A stretch of DNA of 48,537 nt. Source: Bradyrhizobium sp. sGM-13 (lineage in GTDB: Bacteria > Pseudomonadota > Alphaproteobacteria > Rhizobiales > Xanthobacteraceae). The notes below the pieces were generated by a model. The model was not told where the DNA came from. It did not search any database and saw nothing but the letters and a program-made list of their open reading frames with translations. Each line of letters opens with the position of its first letter. Positions within the stretch are counted from its first letter, which is position 1. This document shows positions 8,056-15,816 of this stretch, piece by piece. The translations under genes were made by a program, and so were the position numbers. The stretch lies in the NCBI RefSeq assembly GCF_018398875.1, contig NZ_JAGWDK010000037.1, positions 1 to 48,537 of the forward strand, given 5' to 3'.

Positions 8056-8083
8056 GGGAGCGGGCGCTGTCGCCCGCTCTCCC
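8056..8083 (+). terminator. GC-rich hairpin after nopE1
   Basis: GGGAGCGGGCG, CTGT, then CGCCCGCTCTCCC: an 11-bp stem with one bulged T, 29 bases after the nopE1 stop. No T-tract follows, so it may act as a mRNA 3'-end stabiliser or weak terminator. Confidence 0.5.
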
Positions 8084-8774
8084 ATGCTCCTCAGCGCGAG
8101 TGCGCAGGGAAGCGCCTCGCTTCGGGATACTCATGCGTATTCCGCGCTCTCACGCTATCGATGATCTGGCTGTCATATCTCTGCCGGTAACAGTCTGCAA
8201 CGAAGGCACGACTGGACGAGTGGGGGCGTCTCAACCAGCGAGAGTTGGTCCAACCTCAAGTCGACGATGCACAGGATTCTACCAGTAGTTCCATTGCAAG
8301 GTCGATTGATTGACAAGAGGGCCTCGGCGGCCGGATGCGCTATGGCGGCGAACGCCAGGCGGCAGGAATGCGCGATTTATCGGGTTTACGGCCAAGAGCG
8401 ACGCGCCGAGTCGTTAGGCGCGTTCAGCCGCTACGCAGCGCGCGAGGAGAGGAAGATCCTGTTCGGTCTCTCACCCGTATAAGACACCTTATGACGTGCA
8501 AGTTTGTAAATGCGCGATTGCCTGAAGCGAGGCGCGTCCGTTAGGTATGTGAGCCAGACGTCTTGGGCTACCGAGATGCGGATGACCGGAGTGGCCCGGA
8601 GCGACAAGAACCCTAAGGACTGTCACGCCAAGCTTACCGCAACCGATCAGAACGATCAGACACTATTGTGGTGCGGATCCTCCAGCTGCGGAGAAGCTCC
8701 TCTCCTTTCTCTCTTCTCACCGTTGCTTGGATGTGCCGTGTGCCGCTCGTTGTTCCCGACTCGACGGGGCGGAG
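8084..8774. other. Intergenic stretch with no recognisable gene
   Basis: Short open frames occur on the plus strand at 8267-8482 and 8510-8803, but they lack clear ribosome-binding sites, have no recognisable motifs and interrupt one another. I see no tts box, transposon end or RNA gene. It separates nopE1 from the convergent small tts-box gene. Confidence 0.5.
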
Positions 8775-8984
8775 TCAAACATCCTCTTCTGTGTCGTCCA
8801 TGACAGAGTCTAGATCGGCCTGCGCATCGCTGACAATTCGCATTGCGATCATGCCAAGTGCCGATTCGAAAGCTTTGCGTTGTTGCGCGGCCTGCGAGTT
8901 GGCGTCATCGGCCCCTTCGGTTCCGTCAAAATTCGCACCGTTATTGCTTCCCGTTGCTCCGATATCGGGTGCACCTGCGTTCAT
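8775..8984 (-). CDS. Small acidic protein under a tts box, candidate T3SS-secreted protein
   Basis: Preferred start is ATG 8984 (69 residues). An in-frame ATG at 9020 lies at the edge of the tts box and would be part of the promoter. The product begins with a polar Gly/Asn-rich segment (MNAGAPDIGATGSNNGANF), continues with an alanine-rich helix (DDANSQAAQQRKAFESAL) and a second helix (GMIAMRIVSDAQADLDSV), and ends in acidic DDTEEDV. No signal peptide or membrane span is visible. Size and two-helix plan resemble needle/rod-like or small secreted T3SS proteins. I do not recognise a named family. Expression with the T3SS is supported by the tts box 34 bp upstream. Confidence 0.6.
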   Translation of the reverse strand: MNAGAPDIGATGSNNGANFDGTEGADDANSQAAQQRKAFESALGMIAMRIVSDAQADLDSVMDDTEEDV

Positions 8985-9017
8985 GTTCGTAACACCGCCT
9001 GTAGATAACCACTCTCT

Positions 9018-9053
9018 CATCCTAGCAACGTTAGCTTTCGAGAAGCTGACGAG
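9018..9053 (-). promoter_or_regulatory. tts box upstream of the small gene at 8775-8984
   Basis: Minus strand: CTCGTCAGCTTCTCGAAAGC, then TAACGTTGCTAGGATGAGAG. The core matches the tts-box consensus exactly. The conserved upstream motif (minus-strand TCTCCAATGGCTCAT) sits at 9071-9085, 20 bases beyond the GTCAGC core. Confidence 0.85.
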
Positions 9054-9289
9054 GCTCAGTGCGTTTCATGATGAGCCATTGGAGACCACATCGATGCTTC
9101 CGTCAGGTGAGGCGTCGGGGTCTGCCAAAGAAGAGCTAGTGCTGGCCGGAGAAGAGTTTGAGGTGGGGCAAGACGGTCTCGGTGGACGCTAGCACGCCGG
9201 CAATCCGAAAAGCCTGTTTCGTTTAGAAGAGCTCCTCCTGCAGGACGGCAGCTCTCGGCAGTGGCCGCCAAGAGGGTGCGTCCGAATTG

Positions 9290-9420
9290 GCTGAGGCGCT
9301 CAAGCACCTACGTAAGTTGTGGGGGAAGAAGACGATGGAGGCCGACACGCTGCGTGAACCGGTGGAGCACGGTCGGGCAAAGAATGAACTACGTGATCGT
9401 CATCATTGCCGGAGCCAATA
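9290..9420 (+). pseudogene. Probable IS3-type orfA remnant
   Basis: A short translated stretch reading LWGKKTMEADTLREPVEHG followed by RAKN resembles the leucine-zipper end of IS3-family OrfA proteins (typically ...GKKTMEVEILKEALE...). The surrounding frames are interrupted and no terminal repeats are visible. This is a weak call based on one motif. Confidence 0.35.
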
Positions 9421-9645
9421 GTTTGTGATGCCGAGGAGGGACGTGAAACTCGATGCAATCCGAGCACCTGATCTCGCAGGTCGCTAAAGTAGCGCTTGAA
9501 CGGCGCAGCGGCTGGTGCTGGAGGGCGAGCTGATTGAACTCAAGGTGCGGTGCGAGGTGCAGGACAAAATTCGCCGGGCCTGAAACCTTCCACATGATCT
9601 TGTCGCGTATACGCTAGGACATTTCGGGTCATTCGGATCGAAGAA

Positions 9646-9850
9646 ATGGCAAGATCGTCAAAGCTCGTCGCGTCGAAGCGCGGCCGGGTACTCCTGGTGC
9701 GGCGGCGCCGCGACAAGCTTTGTATGTCTCCTGGCGGGCGCCGGCGCGGCCACGAAACGGCGGAGCAGTGCCTCTGGCGCGAGATCAAGGCGCCATTATG
9801 TGGCGTCGCAGGATTTAGGCAAGCGCGAGGCGGCGAGTTATTGTGCGTTT
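9646..9850 (+). pseudogene. NUDIX hydrolase, N-terminal remnant
   Basis: The frame from 9646 reads RGRVLLVRRRRDKLCMSPGG, then ETAEQCLWREIKAPL. This is the beginning of a NUDIX fold up to the Nudix box (G-x5-E-x7-R-E-x2-E-E). The motif is spoilt: after REIK the expected E-E is A-P, and the following sequence no longer resembles the family. I read it as a decayed gene. The 9843-9960 stretch also resembles, in reverse complement, part of 43630-43780. Confidence 0.55.
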
Positions 9851-10098
9851 TCGTGTGCAACGTCGTGTTCGCAACATGTTGGCGGATACCAAACAAGTGC
9901 GGCTTTGGCTTTCGGAAGAGAAAGCACGCGCCACGCTTCGTTTTGCGTCCAGCTGCCCGCGCAGCGGTCCGTGCGCGGGAGCATTAGGCGCGATTGGCCC
10001 GGCTTTTGCTCCCTTGTTTGCCAACGGCGTGCGGCTCTCTGCTTTGTCGGGATCGGCCGTTGCAGAATGTGTATCTCGATGTGACCAAAGGCGATGCC

Positions 10099-11574
10099 AT
10101 GAAGAATTGGAGTTCCGTGACAACCAAGGTGCTAGGCACGGCCACTGTTGCAATGGCCTTGACGACACCCACCGCGCTGGCGGTCGAATACAAAGTCGAA
10201 TACAAAAGGGATAATAGCAGCAATCCTAGCCTCCGGGACGTTCCTGAAAACAGCAGCGTGCTTACCCAGATCACAGTCACCTCGGAACGACCAGCAAGCT
10301 TCACGCTTGCGAACGGCCTGCAGGTGGTGGTGATCCCCGATCATCGCAACCCGGTCGTGACTCATATGATTTGGTATAAGGTCGGCTCCGCCGATGAGAC
10401 GCCGGGCAAATCGGGGCTTGCGCATTTCTTCGAACACTTGATGAAAAAGGGCACAGCGAAGCATCCGCCCGGCGAGTTCTCCCAGACCGTGCTGCGCGTC
10501 GGCGGCAACCAGAACGCCTTCACCTCGATGGACTACACCAGCTATTACCAACGCGTGCCGCGCGAGCAGCTGACGAAGATGATGGAATTTGAGGCCGACC
10601 GCATGACCGGTCTCGTTCTCCAAGATGAGGACGTGCTGTCCGAACGCGATGTTGTGCTCGAAGAATTCAACATGCGCGTCGCCAACAATCCCGATGCGCG
10701 GCTCACCGAGCAGATGATGGCGGCGCTTTACCTCAACCACCCCTACGGCCGCCCCATTATCGGCTGGCGGCAGGAGATCGAAAAGCTCGACCGCGAGGAC
10801 GCGCTCGCCTTCTACAGGCGCTTCTACACGCCGAATAACGCGATCCTGATCATCGCCGGCGACGTCGATCCCAAGGACATCCGCACGATGGTGGAGAAAA
10901 ATTTTGGCGACATCCCTGCAGATCCTTTGATTCCTGCAAAACGCCTGCGGCCGCAGGAGCCGACGGCGGCGGCCCCGCGCACGGTGACGTTATCCGATCC
11001 GCGAGTCGAGCAGCCGACCCTACACCGCTATTATCTCGTGCCGTCGGCTCACACCGCGGCCGCCGGCGAGAGTCCTGCGCTTGACGTGCTCGCGCGATTG
11101 ATGGGCGGCGGCGCCAATTCCCATCTCTATCGTTCGCTGGTGATCGACAAGCAGCTCGCGAGCAGCACGGGCGCGAACTACCAGCGCACCTCGCTCGATC
11201 CCTCGCGATTCATGATCTCTGTCACGCCGAAACCTGGTGTCGAATTCGCCCAGATCGAGGACGCGATCGACAAGGTGATCGCCGACCTCGCGCAAAATCC
11301 CGCGCGCGCCGAGGATCTCGAGCGCGTCAAGACCCAATTGATTGCGGAAGCCATCTACGCCCAGGATGACCAGGCGACGCTTGCGGGCTGGTATGGAAGC
11401 GCGCTCACCACCGGGCTCAGCGTTGACGATATCCGAAGCTGGCCGGACCGCATCCGGGGCGTCACCCCCGAGCAGGTGCGCGAGGCCGCGCAAACATGGC
11501 TCGACAAGAAACGCTCGGTGACCGGCTATCTGATCAAGGATTCTGCGCACAAACGCGAGGAGAAGCGCTCGTGA
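10099..11574 (+). CDS. M16-family zinc metallopeptidase, catalytic subunit
   Basis: 491 residues from ATG 10099. A frame extending upstream has no signal sequence, whereas this start gives MKNWSSVTTKVLGTATVAMAL and an AxA-type cleavage site (ALA), so export to the periplasm is predicted. The inverted zinc motif HxxEH is intact: GLAHFFEHLMKKG at about residue 115. The downstream Glu ligand lies in the RDVVLEEFNMR region. The second M16 domain (about residues 205-470) carries YTPNNAILIIAGDVDP. The stop overlaps the GTG of the next gene, so the two products probably form a heterodimer. NGR234 has a similar pair, y4wA and y4wB, on its symbiotic plasmid. No tts box is visible upstream. Confidence 0.93.
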   Translation: MKNWSSVTTKVLGTATVAMALTTPTALAVEYKVEYKRDNSSNPSLRDVPENSSVLTQITVTSERPASFTLANGLQVVVIPDHRNPVVTHMIWYKVGSADETPGKSGLAHFFEHLMKKGTAKHPPGEFSQTVLRVGGNQNAFTSMDYTSYYQRVPREQLTKMMEFEADRMTGLVLQDEDVLSERDVVLEEFNMRVANNPDARLTEQMMAALYLNHPYGRPIIGWRQEIEKLDREDALAFYRRFYTPNNAILIIAGDVDPKDIRTMVEKNFGDIPADPLIPAKRLRPQEPTAAAPRTVTLSDPRVEQPTLHRYYLVPSAHTAAAGESPALDVLARLMGGGANSHLYRSLVIDKQLASSTGANYQRTSLDPSRFMISVTPKPGVEFAQIEDAIDKVIADLAQNPARAEDLERVKTQLIAEAIYAQDDQATLAGWYGSALTTGLSVDDIRSWPDRIRGVTPEQVREAAQTWLDKKRSVTGYLIKDSAHKREEKRS

Positions 11575-12995
11575 CCTGTTCCTTCACACGGCGTGCCGTC
11601 CTCGGTGGAGCCTCGCTCGCGATCGCGACGCCCGGCTCTGCACCATCGCTTGCCGCCACGAAAGTTCAGCGCCTGGTCTCCCCCGGCGGCATCGAAGCCT
11701 GGTTCATGCACGACGCCACCGTCCCGCTGATCGCGATGGAATGCGCCTTCGGCGGCGGAGCGACCCAGGACCCCAACGACAAGCCCGGTGTCGGCCACAT
11801 GGTTGCCGGCCTGCTCGATGAAGGGTCCGGCGATCTCGACTTCAAGACCTTTCACGAGCGGCTCGACCGCCGCGCCATTGAGCTGAGCTTTGACTCGACT
11901 CGCGATCAGTTTCGCGGCTCCTTGCGCATGCTCAAGGACAACAGGGACGAGGCCTTCGACCTGCTGCGAATGGCGCTGACCTCGCCGCGTCTCGATGCGG
12001 CCGATGTCGAACGGATCCGTACCGCGGTGCTCGCGAAGCTTCGGCGTGACTCCACGAATCCTTCAACGCTCGCCAATCGCAAGTTCCTTGAAGTCGCCTT
12101 TAACGATCATCCTTATGCTCGCCAGGCCGGAGGCACGGTCGAGAGCGTGCCGAAAATCGACGTCGCCGATCTGAAGGACTATGTCCGCCGCGTGATCGCG
12201 AAGGACACGCTCAAGATCGCGATGGTCGGTGACCTCGATCCAGAGAGCCTCGGAAAATTGCTCGACAAGGCCTTTGGCAGCCTGCCGGCCAAGGCGGAGT
12301 TGACACAGGTAGCCGACGTGGTCGCGGCAAAGCCGCCGCAGCGCGTCTTCATTCCGCTCGACGTGCCGCAGACCGTCGTGACCTTCGGCGGTCCCGGCGT
12401 CCGCCGCAGCGAGCCGGATTTCATGGCGGCCTATGTCGTCAACCACATCCTCGGCGGATTCGGACTATCGTCGCGGCTGTTCCGCGAAGTCCGCGACAAG
12501 CGCGGGCTCGCCTATTCCGTCCATGAGACGCTCTTGTGGATGGATCATTCCGCACTGTTCGTCGGCAATACCGGCACCCGCGCCGATCGCGCCGGCGAGA
12601 CGGTGGAAGAGATCGAAAAGCAGGTTCGTCGCATGGCTGAGGAAGGCCCGACCCAGCAGGAACTCGATAATGCCAAGTCGTACCTGAAGGGCTCGCAGAT
12701 GTTGGCGCTCGATACCTCGTCAAAGCTTGCGCGGGCGCTGCTGCAGTATCAGCTCGATAAGCTGCCGATCGACTATATCGAGAAGCACTGCGCGCTCGTC
12801 GATGCGGTGACGCTGGAGGATGCCAGGAAGGCGGCGCAGCGGCTGTGGGGCCGGGGTCTGCTCAGCGTCATCGTCGGCCGCTCCCCACCGGCCGCAGCCC
12901 AGTCGACCACCGCGCCATCGGCCACGACGCCGCCGCCAGCGGCAGTACAGCCAGGCGCCGCGCCATCCGCCGCAACGCCGGCAACACCCAATTAA
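11571..12995 (+). CDS. M16-family peptidase-like partner subunit (non-catalytic)
   Basis: 474 residues from the GTG at 11571, which overlaps the TGA of the upstream peptidase (GTGA). A twin-arginine-like leader (FTRRAVLGGASLAIA) precedes an ALAA-type region, predicting export. At the place of the zinc motif it reads GVGHMVAGLLDEGS, without HxxEH, so catalysis is unlikely. The substrate-binding R/Y pair typical of the partner subunit is present in the C-terminal half (FREVRDKRGLAYSVHETL). The last 35 residues are a low-complexity Ala/Pro tail (ATTPPPAAVQPGAAPSAAT). The arrangement of one active and one inactive M16 chain is common in bacterial M16B heterodimers. Confidence 0.92.
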   Translation: MTCSFTRRAVLGGASLAIATPGSAPSLAATKVQRLVSPGGIEAWFMHDATVPLIAMECAFGGGATQDPNDKPGVGHMVAGLLDEGSGDLDFKTFHERLDRRAIELSFDSTRDQFRGSLRMLKDNRDEAFDLLRMALTSPRLDAADVERIRTAVLAKLRRDSTNPSTLANRKFLEVAFNDHPYARQAGGTVESVPKIDVADLKDYVRRVIAKDTLKIAMVGDLDPESLGKLLDKAFGSLPAKAELTQVADVVAAKPPQRVFIPLDVPQTVVTFGGPGVRRSEPDFMAAYVVNHILGGFGLSSRLFREVRDKRGLAYSVHETLLWMDHSALFVGNTGTRADRAGETVEEIEKQVRRMAEEGPTQQELDNAKSYLKGSQMLALDTSSKLARALLQYQLDKLPIDYIEKHCALVDAVTLEDARKAAQRLWGRGLLSVIVGRSPPAAAQSTTAPSATTPPPAAVQPGAAPSAATPATPN

Positions 12996-13385
12996 TTTTG
13001 TATTCGTGAGGTGACATGCGCTCTGAACTTCTTTTTTGCGGCCGAGACAGCTGCGGTCGCGGCAAGCGATGCCGTCAATGCGACGGAACGTACGCAGGAG
13101 GTGTTTTCAAAAACCTCTGCCGGTTGAGAACCGGAAGCTTGCGGGGATATCTGCGTCGTCTCAGCCAGGATGTCCTGGCCGCGCCGACTGCCTGACCAGA
13201 TCTCTTAAAGTGACACATAATTAATTGACCGCGTACAATCATCTTGGCGCGAGGCCAACATAGCCAAGATAATCGACGCCGGCACAAAAGGGACACCGCC
13301 AAGTGCTCCTGCCATCGGCGGCATCCCAAAGGTCCGTTTTAGCGGGGAGGGCATGGCTCTGCCGCAAGCTGGGCTGTGGAAACGC
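12996..13385. other. Intergenic stretch, no gene seen
   Basis: Contains an imperfect hairpin at 13097-13118 (GAGGTGTTTT/AAAACCTC), which might end the M16 operon. The short frames on both strands are not convincing as genes. Confidence 0.4.
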
Positions 13386-14080
13386 CTACCCGGTGGGGGA
13401 ATCCTCACCCGAGTATCCAGGCCAGAGGCTAGGGTCAAGCGACGGGTTGAGACGAACAAAATCCTCTTCTCGCCATTCGGCTGTGTGGGGCACACCTAGG
13501 ATAGAGAAAGTTGTCGGTGAGTCCTTGCTCGGCATGAGTCCGACGGTTCTTAGCATGTTGAGCTGGGCGTTCGATGCCGTTTGGGGACAGAAGACCCAGT
13601 ACTCGTAGGCGCGACGTCCGTTTTCCATGACGAAGTTTCCGAGTTCCAGTGGCGCATCCCCCGTGGACGACGATGGCCCGGCTTGTGATGGCGCGGCATG
13701 CGATGGCCCGGCCTGTAACAGCCTGGGTTCGAGCTCCTCCCAAACCGGGTCCTTATCGGGGGCTTCCGCGAGCGACTGAGCAGGCGGCTGCTGCGAGCTG
13801 GGCTGCAGAAACCGGTCGCCGGCGGCCGGTAATGGCCCAGGGGGGCCGCAGCCGGCGTATGCAGATCATCGTCCCAACTCAAATGTGACGAATAGGGATG
13901 CTCGGCCTCCAAATATGGCGAATAGGCTTCCCCCTGCGGCACTGGCGACCACGCAGCATATGGCGGGGGACTGTCTTGCAACTCGCTCAGCTGGTGCTCA
14001 AAGCCCGTTGGATCCGCGGGCGTTGGCAGTGAGGCGGGCTGTGGGTCCGTGTTCAGTGGGTCGATTGAGTTGAAATCCAT
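13386..14080 (-). pseudogene. Putative T3SS effector, frameshifted at a six-base homopolymer
   Basis: The first frame starts at 14080 (MDFNSIDPLNTDPQPASLP, then FEHQLSELQDSPPPYAAW) and looks coding to about 13850. Coding character then moves to another frame, which reads FLQPSSQQPPAQSLAEAP, then DPVWEELEPRLLQAGPS, then RAYEYWVFCPQTASNAQL and LMPSKDSPTTFSILGVPH to the stop at 13386. The switch lies at a run of six G (13840-13845, C6 on the coding strand). One base there would join the two parts into about 231 residues. The end (LMPxxxxPTTFSIxGVPxxAEW) resembles the C-terminal modules of the large effector at 29143-31356, and both N termini share FExQxxELQ. A tts box lies about 220 bp upstream. 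Confidence 0.7.
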
Positions 14081-14240
14081 CCTGTTCCTCCTTTGATACA
14101 GGGAGCGGCTCGAGCCCTTCTTTGAAGAAGGCCACTTGCATCGCGACTACGGAGAACAGCTGAGAACTCTCGCCTTGAGCTGTAGCCTCCAATCTGCCAG
14201 CAACAATGGCGCCAACCAGGTTTACGGCTATTCCGAGCAT
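13998..14240 (-). CDS. Possible small protein between tts box and effector, uncertain
   Basis: 80 residues, starting MLGIAVNLVGAIVAGRLEA and continuing SSQLFSVVAMQVAFFKEGLE. It lies between the tts box at 14301-14336 and the effector start at 14080, and overlaps the first 83 bases of that gene in another frame. The first 55 residues look protein-like, while the overlapping tail does not. There is no clear ribosome-binding site. It may be a real tts-regulated small gene with a degraded end. Confidence 0.35.
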   Translation of the reverse strand: MLGIAVNLVGAIVAGRLEATAQGESSQLFSVVAMQVAFFKEGLEPLPVSKEEQDGFQLNRPTEHGPTARLTANARGSNGL

Positions 14241-14300
14241 CGGGTGCCCCGACGTTGCATGAGGTGGATAGACGGCATCGCCGCCGAGACATCCGCGCTC

Positions 14301-14336
14301 TCATGCTAGGAGGGTGAGCTTTCGAGAAGCTGACGA
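14301..14336 (-). promoter_or_regulatory. tts box upstream of the frameshifted effector
   Basis: Minus strand: GCTCGTCAGCTTCTCGAAAG, then CTCACCCTCCTAGCATGAGA. The core matches the consensus exactly. The extra conserved motif (minus-strand TCTCCATTGGCTCAT) is at 14355-14369, 21 bases from the core. Similarity to the region around the tts box at 31581-31617 extends further upstream. Confidence 0.87.
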
Positions 14337-14410
14337 GCATCAGAAGGATTCAAAATGAGCCAATGGAGACGGCATTGACTTTCGCCGAAAGCTGCCGCGC
14401 ATTCTAAATT

Positions 14411-15109
14411 TCATCTCTGGCCCGGCGCAGGCTCGCGCACGATGCTGTCCTGACGCGGCGCGTCGGAAGAATAGGGGGCTTCCGGTCGTCCATCGCGAAC
14501 GACCGTGGTTGAGGAGCCACGAAATAACTTCAGCACCGATTCCCGCGACTGCTTTTCGACGGCAGCGTGCGGCCGCGCCTGCGCCTCCGCTACAAGGCCG
14601 TTGAGCGTTTGGTCTAAGAGCGCGATGAAGCGTGGTGGACCAGAAACTAGGACGAGGCCATCTCCTGGTGCCGGTCTCACAAGATAGCGCTCGTCGGAGA
14701 TATTGAGTGCATCGAGGGCCGCTTTGAATGCATCGAAGCTGATCGGCTTCAACACAAGCAGACGACTTTGCGCCTCATTTGCAGCAGATACATACAGCAC
14801 GAGCCCATCGTAGTACCATTGAAGATTGTAGAGATTGGTCAAACGGTCCAGGAACTCGCGCGGTGGCAGATCTGGCATGCGCCCGCGAATCCGACCCCTC
14901 ACCTCCGCGCTGACGTTCACTCTGATATTGAGGTTGTTACCGAATTCCAGCAGTGCGGCAGACAGGTCCTGATCCAGAACCGTGTAGCTATAAGGTGCCG
15001 AAGGCAGCGAGAGCGGAGCCCCAAACGCCGTGAGTACCCCGGAGCAAAGGAAAACTCCTGCGCCCGCAACTCGGTTCAAAATGTTCAGGATCGTGCGTCG
15101 GCTTAGCAT
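14411..15109 (-). CDS. rhcC1: RhcC1/NolW, N-terminal half of a Ysc-type secretin
   Basis: Start set at ATG 15109 (232 residues), preceded by AAGGGACTTGGGA. A TTG at 15136 would add nine residues. After a signal peptide (about 32 residues, FLCSGVLTAFGAP) come the secretin N0 domain (YSYTVLDQDLSAALLEFGNN, then VNVSAEVRGRIRGRMPDLPP, FLDRLTNLYNLQWYYDG) and one N1-type ring domain (FDAFKAALDALNISDERYLV). The protein stops there and has no pore-forming secretin domain. NolW/RhcC1 of other rhizobia is truncated in the same way, while RhcC2 supplies the pore. The gene is divergent from nopB, with the nopB tts box between them. Confidence 0.92.
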   Translation of the reverse strand: MLSRRTILNILNRVAGAGVFLCSGVLTAFGAPLSLPSAPYSYTVLDQDLSAALLEFGNNLNIRVNVSAEVRGRIRGRMPDLPPREFLDRLTNLYNLQWYYDGLVLYVSAANEAQSRLLVLKPISFDAFKAALDALNISDERYLVRPAPGDGLVLVSGPPRFIALLDQTLNGLVAEAQARPHAAVEKQSRESVLKLFRGSSTTVVRDGRPEAPYSSDAPRQDSIVREPAPGQR

Positions 15110-15201
15110 TCCCAAGTCCCTTCGGCCTGAGAACAAGTATTAAGACTTCGCCCAAATTGGAAGCCAAGCGTGATCTTTAAAATGGCCTTATGGCTCGCAT
15201 G

Positions 15202-15237
15202 TTCGTCAGCTTGCGGTCAGCTGGCCTCTTTACGGTA
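15202..15237 (+). promoter_or_regulatory. Degenerate tts box upstream of nopB
   Basis: Plus strand: TTCGTCAGCTTGCGGTCAGC, then TGGCCTCTTTACGG. The GTCAGCTT and AGCT half-sites are kept, but the central TCGAAA is changed to GCGGTC. It is 50 bp upstream of the nopB ATG. It should drive the operon nopB to rhcU. The weak match suggests lower activity than the other boxes. Confidence 0.7.
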
Positions 15238-15286
15238 TTGACCATCAATTCTTAACAAGGGCGATGTCTCATCGCAGCCCAAACCA

Positions 15287-15811
15287 ATGACACCTTCGAT
15301 CACGCTAGGCGCTACGCCGATCTCTCTGAAGCCTAACGACGGTCTGTCCGGGCTCTGCCAGCCGGCAGCCATCGGCCAGCAGTGCCAGTTTCAGCAGACT
15401 CTTCTGCATGTCGCTTCGACATCAGACGCTGCCTCCTCAGTTACCGATAGAGCAGCGTCCGTTCCTGCGGTGTCAGAGGTTCAGCGTGCAGCAGTGCAGG
15501 CGAGCCCGCCTGGCGAGCGCGTGCTCCAGGCTCTCTCTTCGATGTATCGGAGCAATCCCATTCCTTCTGCAACGAGCGGCGGTGTGACCGCCATTTCGAA
15601 GACCGTTCAACCTGGGCCGGCCGCTCAGCCGCTTTCACGGTCGCAGCTAGTCGGGGCGAGCCCCGCGGGCAAGCCGGAAGGGGTGCTCGACTTCGACGCG
15701 ATGGTTGCGGGTCTGCGGGACGTTTACAAGGGTGTCGTCGAGGTTTCGCTTGTGTCCAAGAGCACCAGCGCCGTCAGCTCATCTTTGAACAAATTGCTAT
15801 CGGCGGGCTGA
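15287..15811 (+). CDS. nopB: NopB, T3SS inner-rod/pilus-associated protein (SctI position)
   Basis: 174 residues and first gene of the main operon, ending 5 bp before rhcJ. Residues 1-125 are Ser/Ala/Pro/Gln-rich and disordered. The C-terminal 45 residues form helices: VLDFDAMVAGLRDVYKGVVE, then VSLVSKSTSAVSSSLNKLLS. NopB (formerly NolB) is a secreted component associated with the rhizobial pilus. Its place directly before sctJ is that of sctI (yscI), and the C-terminal helix with its V-x-x-x-S-K-x-x-x-x-x-x-S-x-x-x-L spacing resembles inner-rod proteins. The ribosome-binding site is weak. NopB is well supported, SctI equivalence is inference. Confidence 0.87.
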   Translation: MTPSITLGATPISLKPNDGLSGLCQPAAIGQQCQFQQTLLHVASTSDAASSVTDRAASVPAVSEVQRAAVQASPPGERVLQALSSMYRSNPIPSATSGGVTAISKTVQPGPAAQPLSRSQLVGASPAGKPEGVLDFDAMVAGLRDVYKGVVEVSLVSKSTSAVSSSLNKLLSAG

Positions 15812-15816
15812 GTTCG

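Noticed and set aside
8984..9020. ATG 9020 as start of the small tts-box gene
   Set aside because: It overlaps the downstream end of the tts box, so the transcript probably starts after it; ATG 8984 is preferred.
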